Source: Corynebacterium singulare (lineage in GTDB: Bacteria > Actinomycetota > Actinomycetes > Mycobacteriales > Mycobacteriaceae). Taken from it: 64,000 bases of DNA. This document shows, in pieces, positions 16,254 to 24,520 of the stretch. Below the pieces are notes generated by a model, which saw nothing but the letters and a program-made list of their open reading frames with translations, ran no database searches and was not told the origin of the DNA. Every line of letters starts with the position of its first letter. Positions within the stretch are counted from its first letter, which is position 1. The stretch lies in the NCBI RefSeq assembly GCF_000833575.1, contig NZ_CP010827.1:744001-808000 (forward strand). Reading direction: 5' to 3'. The position numbers were made by a program, and so were the translations under genes.

Positions 16254-16337
16254 TTTAGTTCGGGTACGGCCGTAGCGTTGGTGGAGAGGGGGCTGGCGAA
16301 GGAGGCTGGGCTGTGGGCCCATCCTTGAGACAGCAGC

Positions 16338-17693
16338 CTAGTCGCCGCGCGAGTTGAGAACCATCTCTTCCCACTCGACAAACTTCTTGCGCTCGCGGCC
16401 CTCGGCCTCACCCAAAGCGCGCTCGGCGGCGTCGAGCTTCTTCCAGCCTTCCCAGGTCAGGTGTTCGAGTCCCTTGGACTCGAAGAGGTCGACGATGTCC
16501 TCGTCACGGGAGTGGGAGAGGTTGCCCGCTTCGGCGTCATCAAGCAGCATGCCGATGGTCTCCGTCGCATCGGACTTGGTGTTACCGATAAGCCCCACCG
16601 GACCGCGCTTGATCCAGCCGGTGGTGTAAAGGCCCGGCACGATGGTGCCGTCGAGATCAATGACGTGGCCACCGTCATTGTTAATGACGTTCTTCTGTGC
16701 ATTGAAAGGCACGCCGTCGATGGCATCGGAGCGGTAGCCCACCGCCAGGTAGACGGCCTGTGCCGGCCACTCGGTGAACTTGCCGGTGCCGGACACGGAA
16801 CCGTCGCCGTTGAGCGCGGTACGTTCGGTCTTCACGGCCGTGACCTTGCCGTTCTCCCCGATGAACTCCACCGGTTGCTCAAAGAGGTGGATCTGCAGGG
16901 TGTGCGGCGCATCCTTGGGCTCACGGATGGCGTAGCCCTCGAGGGTCTGGCACACGAGGTCGCAGGACTTTGCTTCCTCGCGGGCCTTGAGGGAGGCCTC
17001 GTCGTAGTCGATGTCCTCCGGGTCCACCACCACGTTGATGGTGGGGGAGTGGTCGAGTTCTTTGAGCTCCAGCGGGGTGAACTTGGCCTGGGCCGGACCG
17101 CGGCGGCCGAAGACGCGCACGGTGGTGGCCTGGTTCTTGGCCAGAGACTCGTAGACGTTATCCGAAATCTCGGTGGATTCCTTGAGCTCGTCACCGGTCT
17201 TGGCCAGGATTCGGGCGACGTCAAGGCCCACGTTGCCCACACCAATGACGGCAACTTCTTCGGCGGAGAGATCCCAGGAGCGCTCGAAGCGCGGGTTGCC
17301 GTCGTAGAAGCCGACGAACTCACCGGCGCCGTGTACGCCTTCGAGATCAGAACCGGGGATGGACATGCCAAGGTCGCCGACGGCGCCGGTGGCGAAGACG
17401 ATGGCGTCGTAGTACTCCTCCAGCTCAGCCACGGTGACATCGCGGCCGACGGTGATGTTGGACAGCAGTCGAATCTGTTCGCTATCGAGCACACGGTGCA
17501 GAGAGTTGACGATTCCCTTAATGCGCGGGTGGTCTGGGGCCACGCCGTAGCGGATGAGGCCGAATGGTGCTGGCATCTGCTCGATGAGATCGATCTGAAC
17601 GTTGCCGCCGGTCTTCTTAATCAAGATATCGGAGGCGTAAATGCCGGCCGGGCCGGCACCAATGACGGCTACTTTCAGGGGCTGCTGGGTCAT
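16338..17693 (-). CDS. fprA: Ferredoxin/flavodoxin-NADP+ reductase, FprA type
   Basis: A 451-residue adrenodoxin-reductase-like flavoprotein. FAD motif GAGPAGIYASDIL is at residues 12-24, the NADP site VIGVGNVGLDVARIL is near 150, and the C-terminal FAD-contacting segment is GWIKRGPVGLIGNTKSDATETI. It transfers electrons from NADPH to ferredoxin, which in turn feeds sulfite reductase. It is divergent from cysI across 231 bp, the same arrangement as fpr2-cysI in C. glutamicum, so supply of electrons to CysI is well supported. A GAAAGG ribosome site precedes ATG 17693. Confidence 0.92.
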   Translation of the reverse strand: MTQQPLKVAVIGAGPAGIYASDILIKKTGGNVQIDLIEQMPAPFGLIRYGVAPDHPRIKGIVNSLHRVLDSEQIRLLSNITVGRDVTVAELEEYYDAIVFATGAVGDLGMSIPGSDLEGVHGAGEFVGFYDGNPRFERSWDLSAEEVAVIGVGNVGLDVARILAKTGDELKESTEISDNVYESLAKNQATTVRVFGRRGPAQAKFTPLELKELDHSPTINVVVDPEDIDYDEASLKAREEAKSCDLVCQTLEGYAIREPKDAPHTLQIHLFEQPVEFIGENGKVTAVKTERTALNGDGSVSGTGKFTEWPAQAVYLAVGYRSDAIDGVPFNAQKNVINNDGGHVIDLDGTIVPGLYTTGWIKRGPVGLIGNTKSDATETIGMLLDDAEAGNLSHSRDEDIVDLFESKGLEHLTWEGWKKLDAAERALGEAEGRERKKFVEWEEMVLNSRGD

Positions 17694-17860
17694 GGATGGC
17701 CTTTCGGAGTGTTGTGCTAACTAACGAAAGCTTAGGTCTTAAACAAGCGTGGGGTTTATTGAACCGGCTTGTCTGCTCAAGGGCAACTGTGCCTAATTAC
17801 ATTCGGAGAACATTGTGGCATAGACGCAGCGTGCTTTGCATATTGCCGCGAAAATAAAAA

Positions 17861-17874
17861 AGACTGCTTTGTCT
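17861..17874. promoter_or_regulatory. McbR-like operator AGAC-N6-GTCT before cysI
   Basis: AGAC (17861-17864), six bases and GTCT (17871-17874) match 8 of 10 positions of TAGAC-N6-GTCTA, the box I recall for the corynebacterial sulfur repressor McbR. It overlaps a possible -35 TTGTCT (17869-17874), which is followed after 16 bp by TAGGTT. The site is 50 bp before cysI. Confidence 0.5.
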
Positions 17875-17924
17875 GTTCTGCCTAGACCGGTAGGTTTTCA
17901 CTATCCGACGAAAGGCAGCAGACT

Positions 17925-19595
17925 ATGACCACCGCCACAAAGCGACCGGCCCGCGCGAAGAAGCCCGAAGGACAGTGGAAGATTGACGGCACCTCCCCGC
18001 TTAATGCTGACGAGGAGATTAAGCAGGACGATGAGGCGCTCGCTGTGCGTCAGCGCGTCATTGACATCTACTCCAAGGAAGGCTTTTCCTCGATTCCCGC
18101 GGAGGATCTTGCCCCGCGCTTTAAGTGGCTCGGTCTCTACACCCAGCGCAACCAGAACTTGGGCGGAGAGATGACCTCCAAGCTTAGTAACGCCGAGCTG
18201 CAGGACGAGTACTTCATGATGCGCGTGCGCTTTGATGGTGGCTGCGCCGACCCCGCCAAGTTGCGTGCGGTGGGAGAGATTTCTCGTGATTATGCCCGCT
18301 CCACTGCGGATTTCACCGACCGCCAGAACATCCAGCTGCACTGGATTCAGATTGAGGATGTCCCCACCATCTGGGAGAAGCTGCGCTCCGTGGGTCTGGA
18401 CACCTTGCTGGGCTGCGGTGATGTCCCTCGCGTTATTCTTGGCTCTCCGGTCGCTGGTGTGGCCGCCGATGAGATCATTGATGCCACTCCGGCCATCGAG
18501 GAGATTAAGAACGACTACCTCTTGCGCGATGAGTTCCACAACCTCCCGCGCAAGTTCAAGAGCGCTATTTCCGGTAATGCTCGCCAGGACGTTACCCATG
18601 AGATCCAGGATGTGGCCTTCGTCGGCACCGAACATCCCGAATACGGTCCTGGTTTCGACTGCTTCGTCGGCGGCGGTCTGTCCACCAATCCGATGCTCTC
18701 ACAGTCCCTCGGCGCGTGGATTCCGCTTGAGCGCGTGCCCGAGGTCTGGGCCGGCGTGGCTCGCATCTTCCGCGACTACGGCTTCCGCCGCAACCGCAAC
18801 CGCGCCCGCCTGAAGTTCCTGGTGGCGCAGTGGGGAATTGAGAAGTTCCGCCAAGTGCTGGAGGACGAGTACTTGGATGAGCCGCTTCTCGACGGCCACC
18901 CCCTCCCCATCGCACCCGGCAACCGCGACCATGTAGGTGTGCACCGCCAACAGGATGGCAAGTTCTACGTCGGCGTGAAACCAACCGTGGGCCACGCCAC
19001 GGGTGAGCAGCTCATTGCTATTGCAGATGTGGCCGAAAAGTTCGGCATTACCCGCATTCGCACCACTCCGATGAAGGAGCTCCTCTTCCTTGATGTGGAG
19101 GAAAAAGACATCCCGGAGCTGTCTCGTGCACTCGATGAGACGGGCTTGTACTCGCAGCCCTCAGAGTTCCGCCGCGGTGTCATTTCTTGCACCGGCCTGG
19201 AGTTCTGCAAGTTGGCGCACGTGACCACCAAGGCCCGCGCTATCGAGCTTGTTGACATTCTCGAAGACACCCTGGGTGATCTGGATGTGCCAATCTCCAT
19301 TGCCCTCAACGGCTGCCCGAACGCCTGCGCCCGTTCGCAGGTCTCTGACATTGGCCTCAAAGGCCAGATCGTCACCGATGCCGACGGCAACCGAGTCGAA
19401 GGTTTCCAGGTGCATCTCGGTGGCGCGCTGGGGCTGTCCCCGGACTGGGGCCGCAAGCTGCGTGGACACAAGGTCATTGCTGATGAAGTTCCGGAGTATG
19501 TCATCCGGCTGGTGAATAAGTACAAGGAGCAGCGCGAAGAAGGCGAAGAGTTCCGCCACTGGGTCCTGCGCGCCGAGGAGGAGGACCTGCAGTGA
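17925..19595 (+). CDS. cysI: Ferredoxin-dependent sulfite (nitrite-type) reductase
   Basis: A 556-residue siroheme/[4Fe-4S] reductase. The cluster- and siroheme-binding cysteines are in ISCTGLEFCKLA and NGCPNACARSQ near residues 424-470. Two half-domains of the nitrite/sulfite reductase ferredoxin-like fold flank each half of the protein. It reduces sulfite to sulfide with electrons from ferredoxin. Sulfite rather than nitrite as substrate is inferred from the neighbours: FprA, CysX, a sirohydrochlorin chelatase, a TauE-type transporter and CobA. An AAAGGCAG ribosome site precedes ATG 17925. A McbR-like box lies upstream. Confidence 0.9.
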   Translation: MTTATKRPARAKKPEGQWKIDGTSPLNADEEIKQDDEALAVRQRVIDIYSKEGFSSIPAEDLAPRFKWLGLYTQRNQNLGGEMTSKLSNAELQDEYFMMRVRFDGGCADPAKLRAVGEISRDYARSTADFTDRQNIQLHWIQIEDVPTIWEKLRSVGLDTLLGCGDVPRVILGSPVAGVAADEIIDATPAIEEIKNDYLLRDEFHNLPRKFKSAISGNARQDVTHEIQDVAFVGTEHPEYGPGFDCFVGGGLSTNPMLSQSLGAWIPLERVPEVWAGVARIFRDYGFRRNRNRARLKFLVAQWGIEKFRQVLEDEYLDEPLLDGHPLPIAPGNRDHVGVHRQQDGKFYVGVKPTVGHATGEQLIAIADVAEKFGITRIRTTPMKELLFLDVEEKDIPELSRALDETGLYSQPSEFRRGVISCTGLEFCKLAHVTTKARAIELVDILEDTLGDLDVPISIALNGCPNACARSQVSDIGLKGQIVTDADGNRVEGFQVHLGGALGLSPDWGRKLRGHKVIADEVPEYVIRLVNKYKEQREEGEEFRHWVLRAEEEDLQ

Positions 19596-19843
19596 ACTTC
19601 CGCCGCCAGCCCAACCCAAACCGCAATCATCCGGCCTATTGCCCCTACTGCGCCGGCACGGATCTCTTCCCCAATGAGGAAGATGACTTTGCCTGGAAGT
19701 GCCAGGAGTGCTTGCGCATCTTCTCGCTGCGATTCCACGGTCAGGATGATGCCCCGGTAGCCCCTGCACCGGCGCTCTCTGCGAACGAGGCGCTCAAGCG
19801 CTCCTTGGCTCGCCGCGGCCACTCCACCGCGCCTAAGGACTAA
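19592..19843 (+). CDS. cysX: CysX-like small zinc-ribbon/ferredoxin-like protein
   Basis: An 83-residue protein beginning at a GTG that overlaps the cysI stop by 4 nt (GTGA), so the two are translationally coupled. Two CxxC pairs (CPYC at 17-20 and CQEC at 37-40) form a zinc ribbon or small metal site in YCPYCAGTDLFPNEEDDFAWKC, here cited as segments. In C. glutamicum cysX follows cysI and was proposed to be an electron-transfer partner of it. With only four cysteines in ribbon spacing, a structural zinc site is equally possible. Confidence 0.82.
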   Translation: MNFRRQPNPNRNHPAYCPYCAGTDLFPNEEDDFAWKCQECLRIFSLRFHGQDDAPVAPAPALSANEALKRSLARRGHSTAPKD

Positions 19844-19865
19844 AGACTGAAGAAGGAGGGCCGCC

Positions 19866-20543
19866 ATGACCGCATTGATTACCCTGTCACACGGCTCGCG
19901 CCACCCTGAGGCCGCGTCAAGCGTGGAGGCCTTGACCCGCGCTGCGGGGGTGCTCACCGGCGTGCCTGCTGTGGCAGCGCATCTGGAGTTCAACACTCCA
20001 ACTCTGGAGGCCGCAGCTCAGGGCTTGGCTGCGCGCGGTGAGCGGGAGGCAGTCGTCGTGCCATTGCTGTTCACCGAGGGCTATCACCAGCGGGTGGACG
20101 TTCCCGCCGCGCTCGACAGCGCCTCCGCGTCGTCCGGGCTCATCCTTCACCGAGGACGGGGGCTCGGTACCGGTGAGGACATGGCCCAACTGCTGGCTAC
20201 GCGAGTTCCCGAGGAAGCCAGCAAAGTCGTGGTGTACTCCGTCGGTTCTTCTGATGAGGGAGCCATTGCCGCGGTGGCCGAACTCGCGCGCCGCGTGGGC
20301 GAGATTGCCGGGTGTGAATGCTCTGCAGCCTATGCCACGGGTCCTAAGGCCGCCGCCGAGCAGAACCTTTCACCGCGCGAGCATGGGGAGGTTGTCGTGC
20401 CGTTATTTGTTAGCCCTGGACTCTTGCTTGACCGCCTTGATGGTGGCTTGACCACGGCTTCGCAACGTCAGGTGCTCCCGCCGCTTGGGACAGCCCTTGC
20501 GGAGATTGTCTCCCAGCGCTATCAGGAGGTGGCCCATGCGTAG
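19866..20543 (+). CDS. cysY: Sirohydrochlorin chelatase, CbiX/SirB-like (CysY)
   Basis: A 225-residue protein with an N-terminal LITLSHGSRHP, whose histidine is the metal ligand of CbiX/SirB chelatases, and a second His in FTEGYHQRVDVPAAL. The two halves are the usual repeated chelatase folds. It should insert iron into sirohydrochlorin, the last step to the siroheme used by CysI. The precursor is made by CobA, encoded nearby. It follows cysX by 22 bp with a good AAGGAGG ribosome site, and its stop overlaps the cysZ start by 8 nt. Confidence 0.85.
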   Translation: MTALITLSHGSRHPEAASSVEALTRAAGVLTGVPAVAAHLEFNTPTLEAAAQGLAARGEREAVVVPLLFTEGYHQRVDVPAALDSASASSGLILHRGRGLGTGEDMAQLLATRVPEEASKVVVYSVGSSDEGAIAAVAELARRVGEIAGCECSAAYATGPKAAAEQNLSPREHGEVVVPLFVSPGLLLDRLDGGLTTASQRQVLPPLGTALAEIVSQRYQEVAHA

Positions 20544-21510
20544 TCTCATACTTATCGCTCTCGCGGGGGCTGCGGCGCAGCTTGTCGACGGCGGCATTGG
20601 CATGGGCTTCGGCGTCACCTCCACCACCATTCTGCTGCTCGCGGGCTTGGGTCCGGCCACGGCCTCCGCCGTGGTGCATACCTCCGAGCTGGGCACGACG
20701 CTCGTCTCTGGAATCAGTCACTGGCGCTTTGGCAATGTGCATTGGCCAACGGTATTCAAGCTGGGCGTCCCCGGAGGAATCTCAGCCTTCCTGGGTGCGA
20801 CATTACTGTCGAATCTGTCGCTCGAAGCGGCAGCTCCCGTCACCTCGGCCATCCTCGTCATCATGGGCATCAATCTGGTGTGGCGTTTTTCTCAGCCGCG
20901 TCGGAAGAAGCCCCCGACAGCCCGCTCGCATTCCACGCCTTTCCTCGCCGGTCTTGGCGTGGTTGGCGGCTTCGTCGATGCCTCCGGTGGCGGTGGTTGG
21001 GGCCCACTCTCCACCTCGACGCTCATGGCGGTAGGCCGCGAGCAGCCCCGCCGCATCGTCGGCACGGTCAACACCGCTGAGTTTCTTGTTACTTTCGGTG
21101 CGACCGCAGGGTTCATTATCGGCCTCTGGGAACAAATCGTGGCCAATGCCGCGGCCGTTGTGGCACTGCTGATCGGTGGCACCATCACCGCGCCGATCGC
21201 GGCGTGGCTCATCTCGCGTGTGAACCCCACAGTGCTGGGCGGGCTTGTGGGCACTGCCATCGTCACGCTCAACGTGCCTAGAGCCCTGGACTGGGCGCTG
21301 CCGCATCCGGCCATCCTTGGTCTTCAAATCGCGGCGCTCGTCGTGGGCGTGGGCCTCTCCGTGTGGGCGAGCAGGCGCCGCACCCGCCGTGAGCGTGAGG
21401 GGAATCAGGACGGCCGTCACGCACCGGCGCGCGGCGGTAGCCGAGTTGTGGTTTCTTCAGAGCCAGAAGCTGCCGAATCAACGGCACCGGTGGGTGTCAA
21501 CGCTGACTAA
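20536..21510 (+). CDS. cysZ: TauE/SafE-type sulfite/sulfate transporter (CysZ)
   Basis: A 324-residue membrane protein from ATG 20536, preceded by AGGAGGT 6 nt upstream. It overlaps cysY by 8 nt. About eight hydrophobic segments form two halves with GGIGMGFGVTSTTILL and GGFVDASGGGGWGPLSTSTL, the paired TauE motifs. The C-terminal 50 residues are hydrophilic and basic, then acidic. In C. glutamicum the protein at the end of the cys operon (CysZ) is needed for sulfate uptake. In this operon without cysHDN, sulfite or another reduced sulfur species may be the cargo. The stop overlaps the convergent cobA stop. Confidence 0.85.
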   Translation: MRSLILIALAGAAAQLVDGGIGMGFGVTSTTILLLAGLGPATASAVVHTSELGTTLVSGISHWRFGNVHWPTVFKLGVPGGISAFLGATLLSNLSLEAAAPVTSAILVIMGINLVWRFSQPRRKKPPTARSHSTPFLAGLGVVGGFVDASGGGGWGPLSTSTLMAVGREQPRRIVGTVNTAEFLVTFGATAGFIIGLWEQIVANAAAVVALLIGGTITAPIAAWLISRVNPTVLGGLVGTAIVTLNVPRALDWALPHPAILGLQIAALVVGVGLSVWASRRRTRREREGNQDGRHAPARGGSRVVVSSEPEAAESTAPVGVNAD

Positions 21511-22235
21511 AGCCCAGCAACCTCGCCGATGACGATGACGGCCGGCGGGGCCACCGCTTTGTCCACCATCGTGGAACCAAGCGTGGAGAGCTCGCAGCTA
21601 AAAACGCGCTCCTCAGCGAGGGAGCCTTCTTGGATGATGCGCACGGGGGTGTGGGGCGGGAGGGAGGCGTCGATAAGCGCTGCGGCAATGGCTGCGGCAT
21701 TCTTCACCCCCATGATGACGGACAGGGTTGCTCCCGACTGTGCCAAGGCGGCCCAATCCACCAGTGACTTCGGATGGCCCGGCGGGAGGTGGCCGGAAAC
21801 CACGGTGAGAGCATGGACCATGCCGCGATGCGTGACCGGGGTGCCCGCCAGTGCCGGCACGGCCACGGCCGAGGTGACGCCGGGGATAACCTCCACGGTA
21901 ATACCCGCGTCCGTGAGTGCTGTGAGCTCCTCAAAGCCGCGTCCGAAGACATACGGATCCCCGCCCTTGAGGCGCACCACGCGGCGGCCTGCTCGAGCCT
22001 GTTCAATGAGGATCTCGTTGATGCGCTCCTGAGCCACCTGCTTGCGGTAGGGGATCTTGGAGACGTCGATAAGCTCCTTGGCGTCAATGTCACACAACCG
22101 ATCCAGTTGCGCGGTAGGGCCGAGATGATCCGCCACAATAACGTCTGCGGCCTGCAGAGCGTGCATGCCGCGCACGGTGATGAGGTCCCACGCGCCCGGG
22201 CCGCCGCCGACAAGGACTACCGGATGAATGCTCAT
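21507..22235 (-). CDS. cobA: Uroporphyrinogen-III C-methyltransferase
   Basis: A 242-residue SAM-dependent methylase making precorrin-2 for siroheme. It has the family motifs VGGGPGAWDLITVRG at the start, RLKGGDPYVFGRG, and PGVTSAVAVPALAG. It is the methylase-only form, without the CysG dehydrogenase/chelatase domains, so CysY would supply the iron-insertion step, while a precorrin-2 dehydrogenase must be encoded elsewhere. The start is set at ATG 22235 because a TAGGAT -10 ends 8 nt before it. GTG 22241 is an alternative. Its end overlaps the cysZ stop by 4 nt. Confidence 0.9.
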   Translation of the reverse strand: MSIHPVVLVGGGPGAWDLITVRGMHALQAADVIVADHLGPTAQLDRLCDIDAKELIDVSKIPYRKQVAQERINEILIEQARAGRRVVRLKGGDPYVFGRGFEELTALTDAGITVEVIPGVTSAVAVPALAGTPVTHRGMVHALTVVSGHLPPGHPKSLVDWAALAQSGATLSVIMGVKNAAAIAAALIDASLPPHTPVRIIQEGSLAEERVFSCELSTLGSTMVDKAVAPPAVIVIGEVAGL

Positions 22236-22243
22236 GGCCACTC

Positions 22244-22257
22244 ATCCTAGCTATGCT
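22244..22257. promoter_or_regulatory. Abutting divergent leaderless promoters, cobA / TobH-like gene
   Basis: The minus-strand -10 TAGGAT (complement of 22244-22249) and the plus-strand -10 TATGCT (22252-22257) are 2 bp apart. They lie 8 nt before ATG 22235 and 7 nt before ATG 22265 respectively. Both genes lack ribosome-binding sites. Confidence 0.6.
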
Positions 22258-22264
22258 CGGGCTC

Positions 22265-23218
22265 ATGACTTCCTATGACCCCGAAACCGTGCGCTTCTTC
22301 GACGTTGCCCACGAAGGAGCCCAAGCCCGTGTCGTGGCCTCTGCTGTGCCCGACCTCGCTCGAGTCCTGGGTGGAATGCGCCCGCGGTCGCTCGTCATCC
22401 TTGCCGCAGACCAGATTTCGCGAGCCGCCGCGCACGTGGCCGTGGGCCTAGCCGAGCCAGCGGATGTGCCCATCGTGGTCAGTGAGTCTTTGCCGCGTTT
22501 TACAGGCGCACTGGATGTTGTCGTTGTAGCAGGGGAGAGCCTGTGGGCAGAGCGCGCGCTCCATGATGCAGCGCGGCGCGGCGCAACCACCGTGCTTGTC
22601 GACGTCCTAGAGGACCCACCTGAAGACACCATCGTGATCGATGCTCTGCCCACAACAGAAGGAGTCTCCCCAGTACGAGCTATCACCGCGCTCCACGCGG
22701 TGCAGGCAGTACTGAGCGAAGACCCAGAGTTGGTGGCACGCCGTCTCGACGACGTTGCAGACGCAATCGACCGCGAGATTGACGCGCTGTCCCCGCACCG
22801 CGATGCCACCACCAACCCTGGGCGAGCCCTGCGTGAGTTCGCGGAGGGCGGGCGCGTCGTTCACAGCAGCGGGGTGGACCCCTATGGTTTCTCGGACGAA
22901 CGCACCCGCGTGGACCTCGGTGCGCTCGTTGCCCGCATGGCAGGCGCACTCTGGTCAGTTCATGGCCTCGGCGGCACCGTCGTGGATGCGGAAGGCGTGG
23001 GGCCACTTCTTAAGGACGCGCCGACAGATATCTTCTACGACCCGTTTGAGGACGAGGAGCCTTTGGTACCCTTGAAAATTGTTTTATGGGGCCAGGAAGA
23101 GGCGAACCTGCCCCATTCCTTCGCTGCAGCGAGCGCCGACCCCGACTGTGGAGATGTGGCTCGCGCGCTGCAGTTGATTACGCGGAGTTATGCCGCGACC
23201 GCCTATGACGTGAAATAG
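22265..23218 (+). CDS. TobH-like / SIS-domain-like protein between pmm and manA genes
   Basis: A 317-residue protein whose first 110 residues read like a sugar-isomerase-type alpha/beta fold (LVILAADQISRAAAHVAVGLA, then ALDVVVVAGESLWAERALHDAARRGATTVL cited in parts). It has no recognisable catalytic residues. Its place before manA, and after phosphomannomutase in related genomes, matches the TobH-like protein Rv3256c of mycobacteria. A role linked to mannose phosphate metabolism is inferred from context only. ATG 22265 is chosen because a TATGCT -10 ends 7 nt upstream. An ATG at 22253 lies inside that -10. Confidence 0.75.
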   Translation: MTSYDPETVRFFDVAHEGAQARVVASAVPDLARVLGGMRPRSLVILAADQISRAAAHVAVGLAEPADVPIVVSESLPRFTGALDVVVVAGESLWAERALHDAARRGATTVLVDVLEDPPEDTIVIDALPTTEGVSPVRAITALHAVQAVLSEDPELVARRLDDVADAIDREIDALSPHRDATTNPGRALREFAEGGRVVHSSGVDPYGFSDERTRVDLGALVARMAGALWSVHGLGGTVVDAEGVGPLLKDAPTDIFYDPFEDEEPLVPLKIVLWGQEEANLPHSFAAASADPDCGDVARALQLITRSYAATAYDVK

Positions 23219-23227
23219 AGGATGTCA

Positions 23228-24457
23228 ATGAAGCTGCTTGAGAGCGCTGCCCGCAATTACTCCTGGGGTTCGCGCACGCTGATACCGAACCTATTAGGCG
23301 AACCAGAGACTCAGAGCCCTGTTGCTGAGCTGTGGTTCGGCGCACACCCCGCGGATCCCTCAACGATTGATGGCGAACGACTCGACGGCATTATCGCTGC
23401 CGACCCAGAAAGCCACGTAGGCCCGCGAGTGACGGCTGACTACGGCGAGAAGCTCCCCTTCCTCCTGAAGATCCTCGCCGCAGCGGAACCGCTGTCACTG
23501 CAGGCACACCCGTCCAAGGTCCAGGCCGAAGAAGGCTTTGCCCGAGAGAACGAGGCCGGAATTGACCTGACCGCCTCCAACCGCAACTACAAGGATGACA
23601 ACCACAAGCCGGAGCTCATCGTGGCGCTCACGGAGTTCTACGCCATGGCGGGCTTTCGTCCACTGGAACAGACTCGTCGCCTCTTTGCCGCGCTGGACTG
23701 CCCAGAGCTCGACCACTACGTGAGCATGCTGGCGGACGATCCCGCGGCCGAAAGTGATAACCTCCGCGCCCTGTTCACAACGTGGATCACCATTCCCGGT
23801 GCCAAGCGCAAGGAACTTATTAACGCCGTGGTCGCTGCCGGTGAGCGCCTTCGTGAACACGCTGCTGGCGACGAGTGGATGCGCACGGTCATGGACACCG
23901 TGGCTCAGCTCAACGAGCAGTACCCGGGTGATATCGGCGTTCTGGGCGCACTGTTGCTCAATCACTTGGTACTGCAGCCAGGTGAAGCGATCTACCTCAA
24001 CGCCGGTGAGCTGCACGCCTACGTCTCCGGCTTGGGCGTAGAAATTATGGCTAACTCCGACAATGTGCTCCGAGGCGGCCTCACCCCGAAGTTCGTGGAT
24101 GTTCCGGAATTGGTGAAGGTCCTGACTTATTCCGCCGCGGAGGACCCGCGCGTGGCGCAGGTAGACAAGTCGGGCCAAGACAACGTTCTCGGCGCCCAGG
24201 CGTGGTCATACCCGGTACCAATTGAGGAATTTGCCCTCGACCGCGTAGAGCTTTCCGGTGAGGACTCCGTGGACGTGGATTTCGACGGCCCCGTTATTGT
24301 GCTGTGCACATCCGGTGTGGCAGCTCTCAGCAACGAGCAGGGCGACAGCATTGAGCTGACCGCCGGTCATGCTGCGTGGCTTCCGGCACATGACCCTGCC
24401 GCCACAATCCGCGCTGTGGAAGGTAAGAGCGCGCAGGTGTTCGTCGCGCGAGTGTAG
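23228..24457 (+). CDS. manA: Mannose-6-phosphate isomerase, class I
   Basis: A 409-residue type I phosphomannose isomerase converting fructose 6-phosphate to mannose 6-phosphate at the head of the GDP-mannose pathway. Zinc ligands are visible in LSLQAHPSKVQAEEGF, in DDNHKPELIVAL and in the C-terminal ELHAYVSGLGVEIMANSDNV segment, where NSDNVLRGGLTPK is the family signature. ATG 23228 is preferred over ATG 23222 because AGAGG lies 7 nt upstream of it. It is 9 bp from the TobH-like gene and co-transcribed with it. A strong hairpin follows. Confidence 0.93.
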   Translation: MKLLESAARNYSWGSRTLIPNLLGEPETQSPVAELWFGAHPADPSTIDGERLDGIIAADPESHVGPRVTADYGEKLPFLLKILAAAEPLSLQAHPSKVQAEEGFARENEAGIDLTASNRNYKDDNHKPELIVALTEFYAMAGFRPLEQTRRLFAALDCPELDHYVSMLADDPAAESDNLRALFTTWITIPGAKRKELINAVVAAGERLREHAAGDEWMRTVMDTVAQLNEQYPGDIGVLGALLLNHLVLQPGEAIYLNAGELHAYVSGLGVEIMANSDNVLRGGLTPKFVDVPELVKVLTYSAAEDPRVAQVDKSGQDNVLGAQAWSYPVPIEEFALDRVELSGEDSVDVDFDGPVIVLCTSGVAALSNEQGDSIELTAGHAAWLPAHDPAATIRAVEGKSAQVFVARV

Positions 24458-24466
24458 GCCCGATCA

Positions 24467-24506
24467 CATGACCACCCAAGCTCGTGGAGCTTGGGTGGTC
24501 ATGTTT
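24467..24506. terminator. Intrinsic terminator between manA and the surface-protein gene
   Basis: A perfect 16-bp stem, CATGACCACCCAAGCT / AGCTTGGGTGGTCATG, with a 5-nt loop and TTTATG after it. It lies between convergent genes and may act on both strands. Confidence 0.88.
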
Positions 24507-24520
24507 ATGCGCTGGGTGCT

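Noticed and set aside
16461..17720. Long open frame on the plus strand opposite fprA
   Set aside because: It is a mirror of the fprA codon pattern in high-GC DNA. The minus-strand product is a complete flavoprotein.
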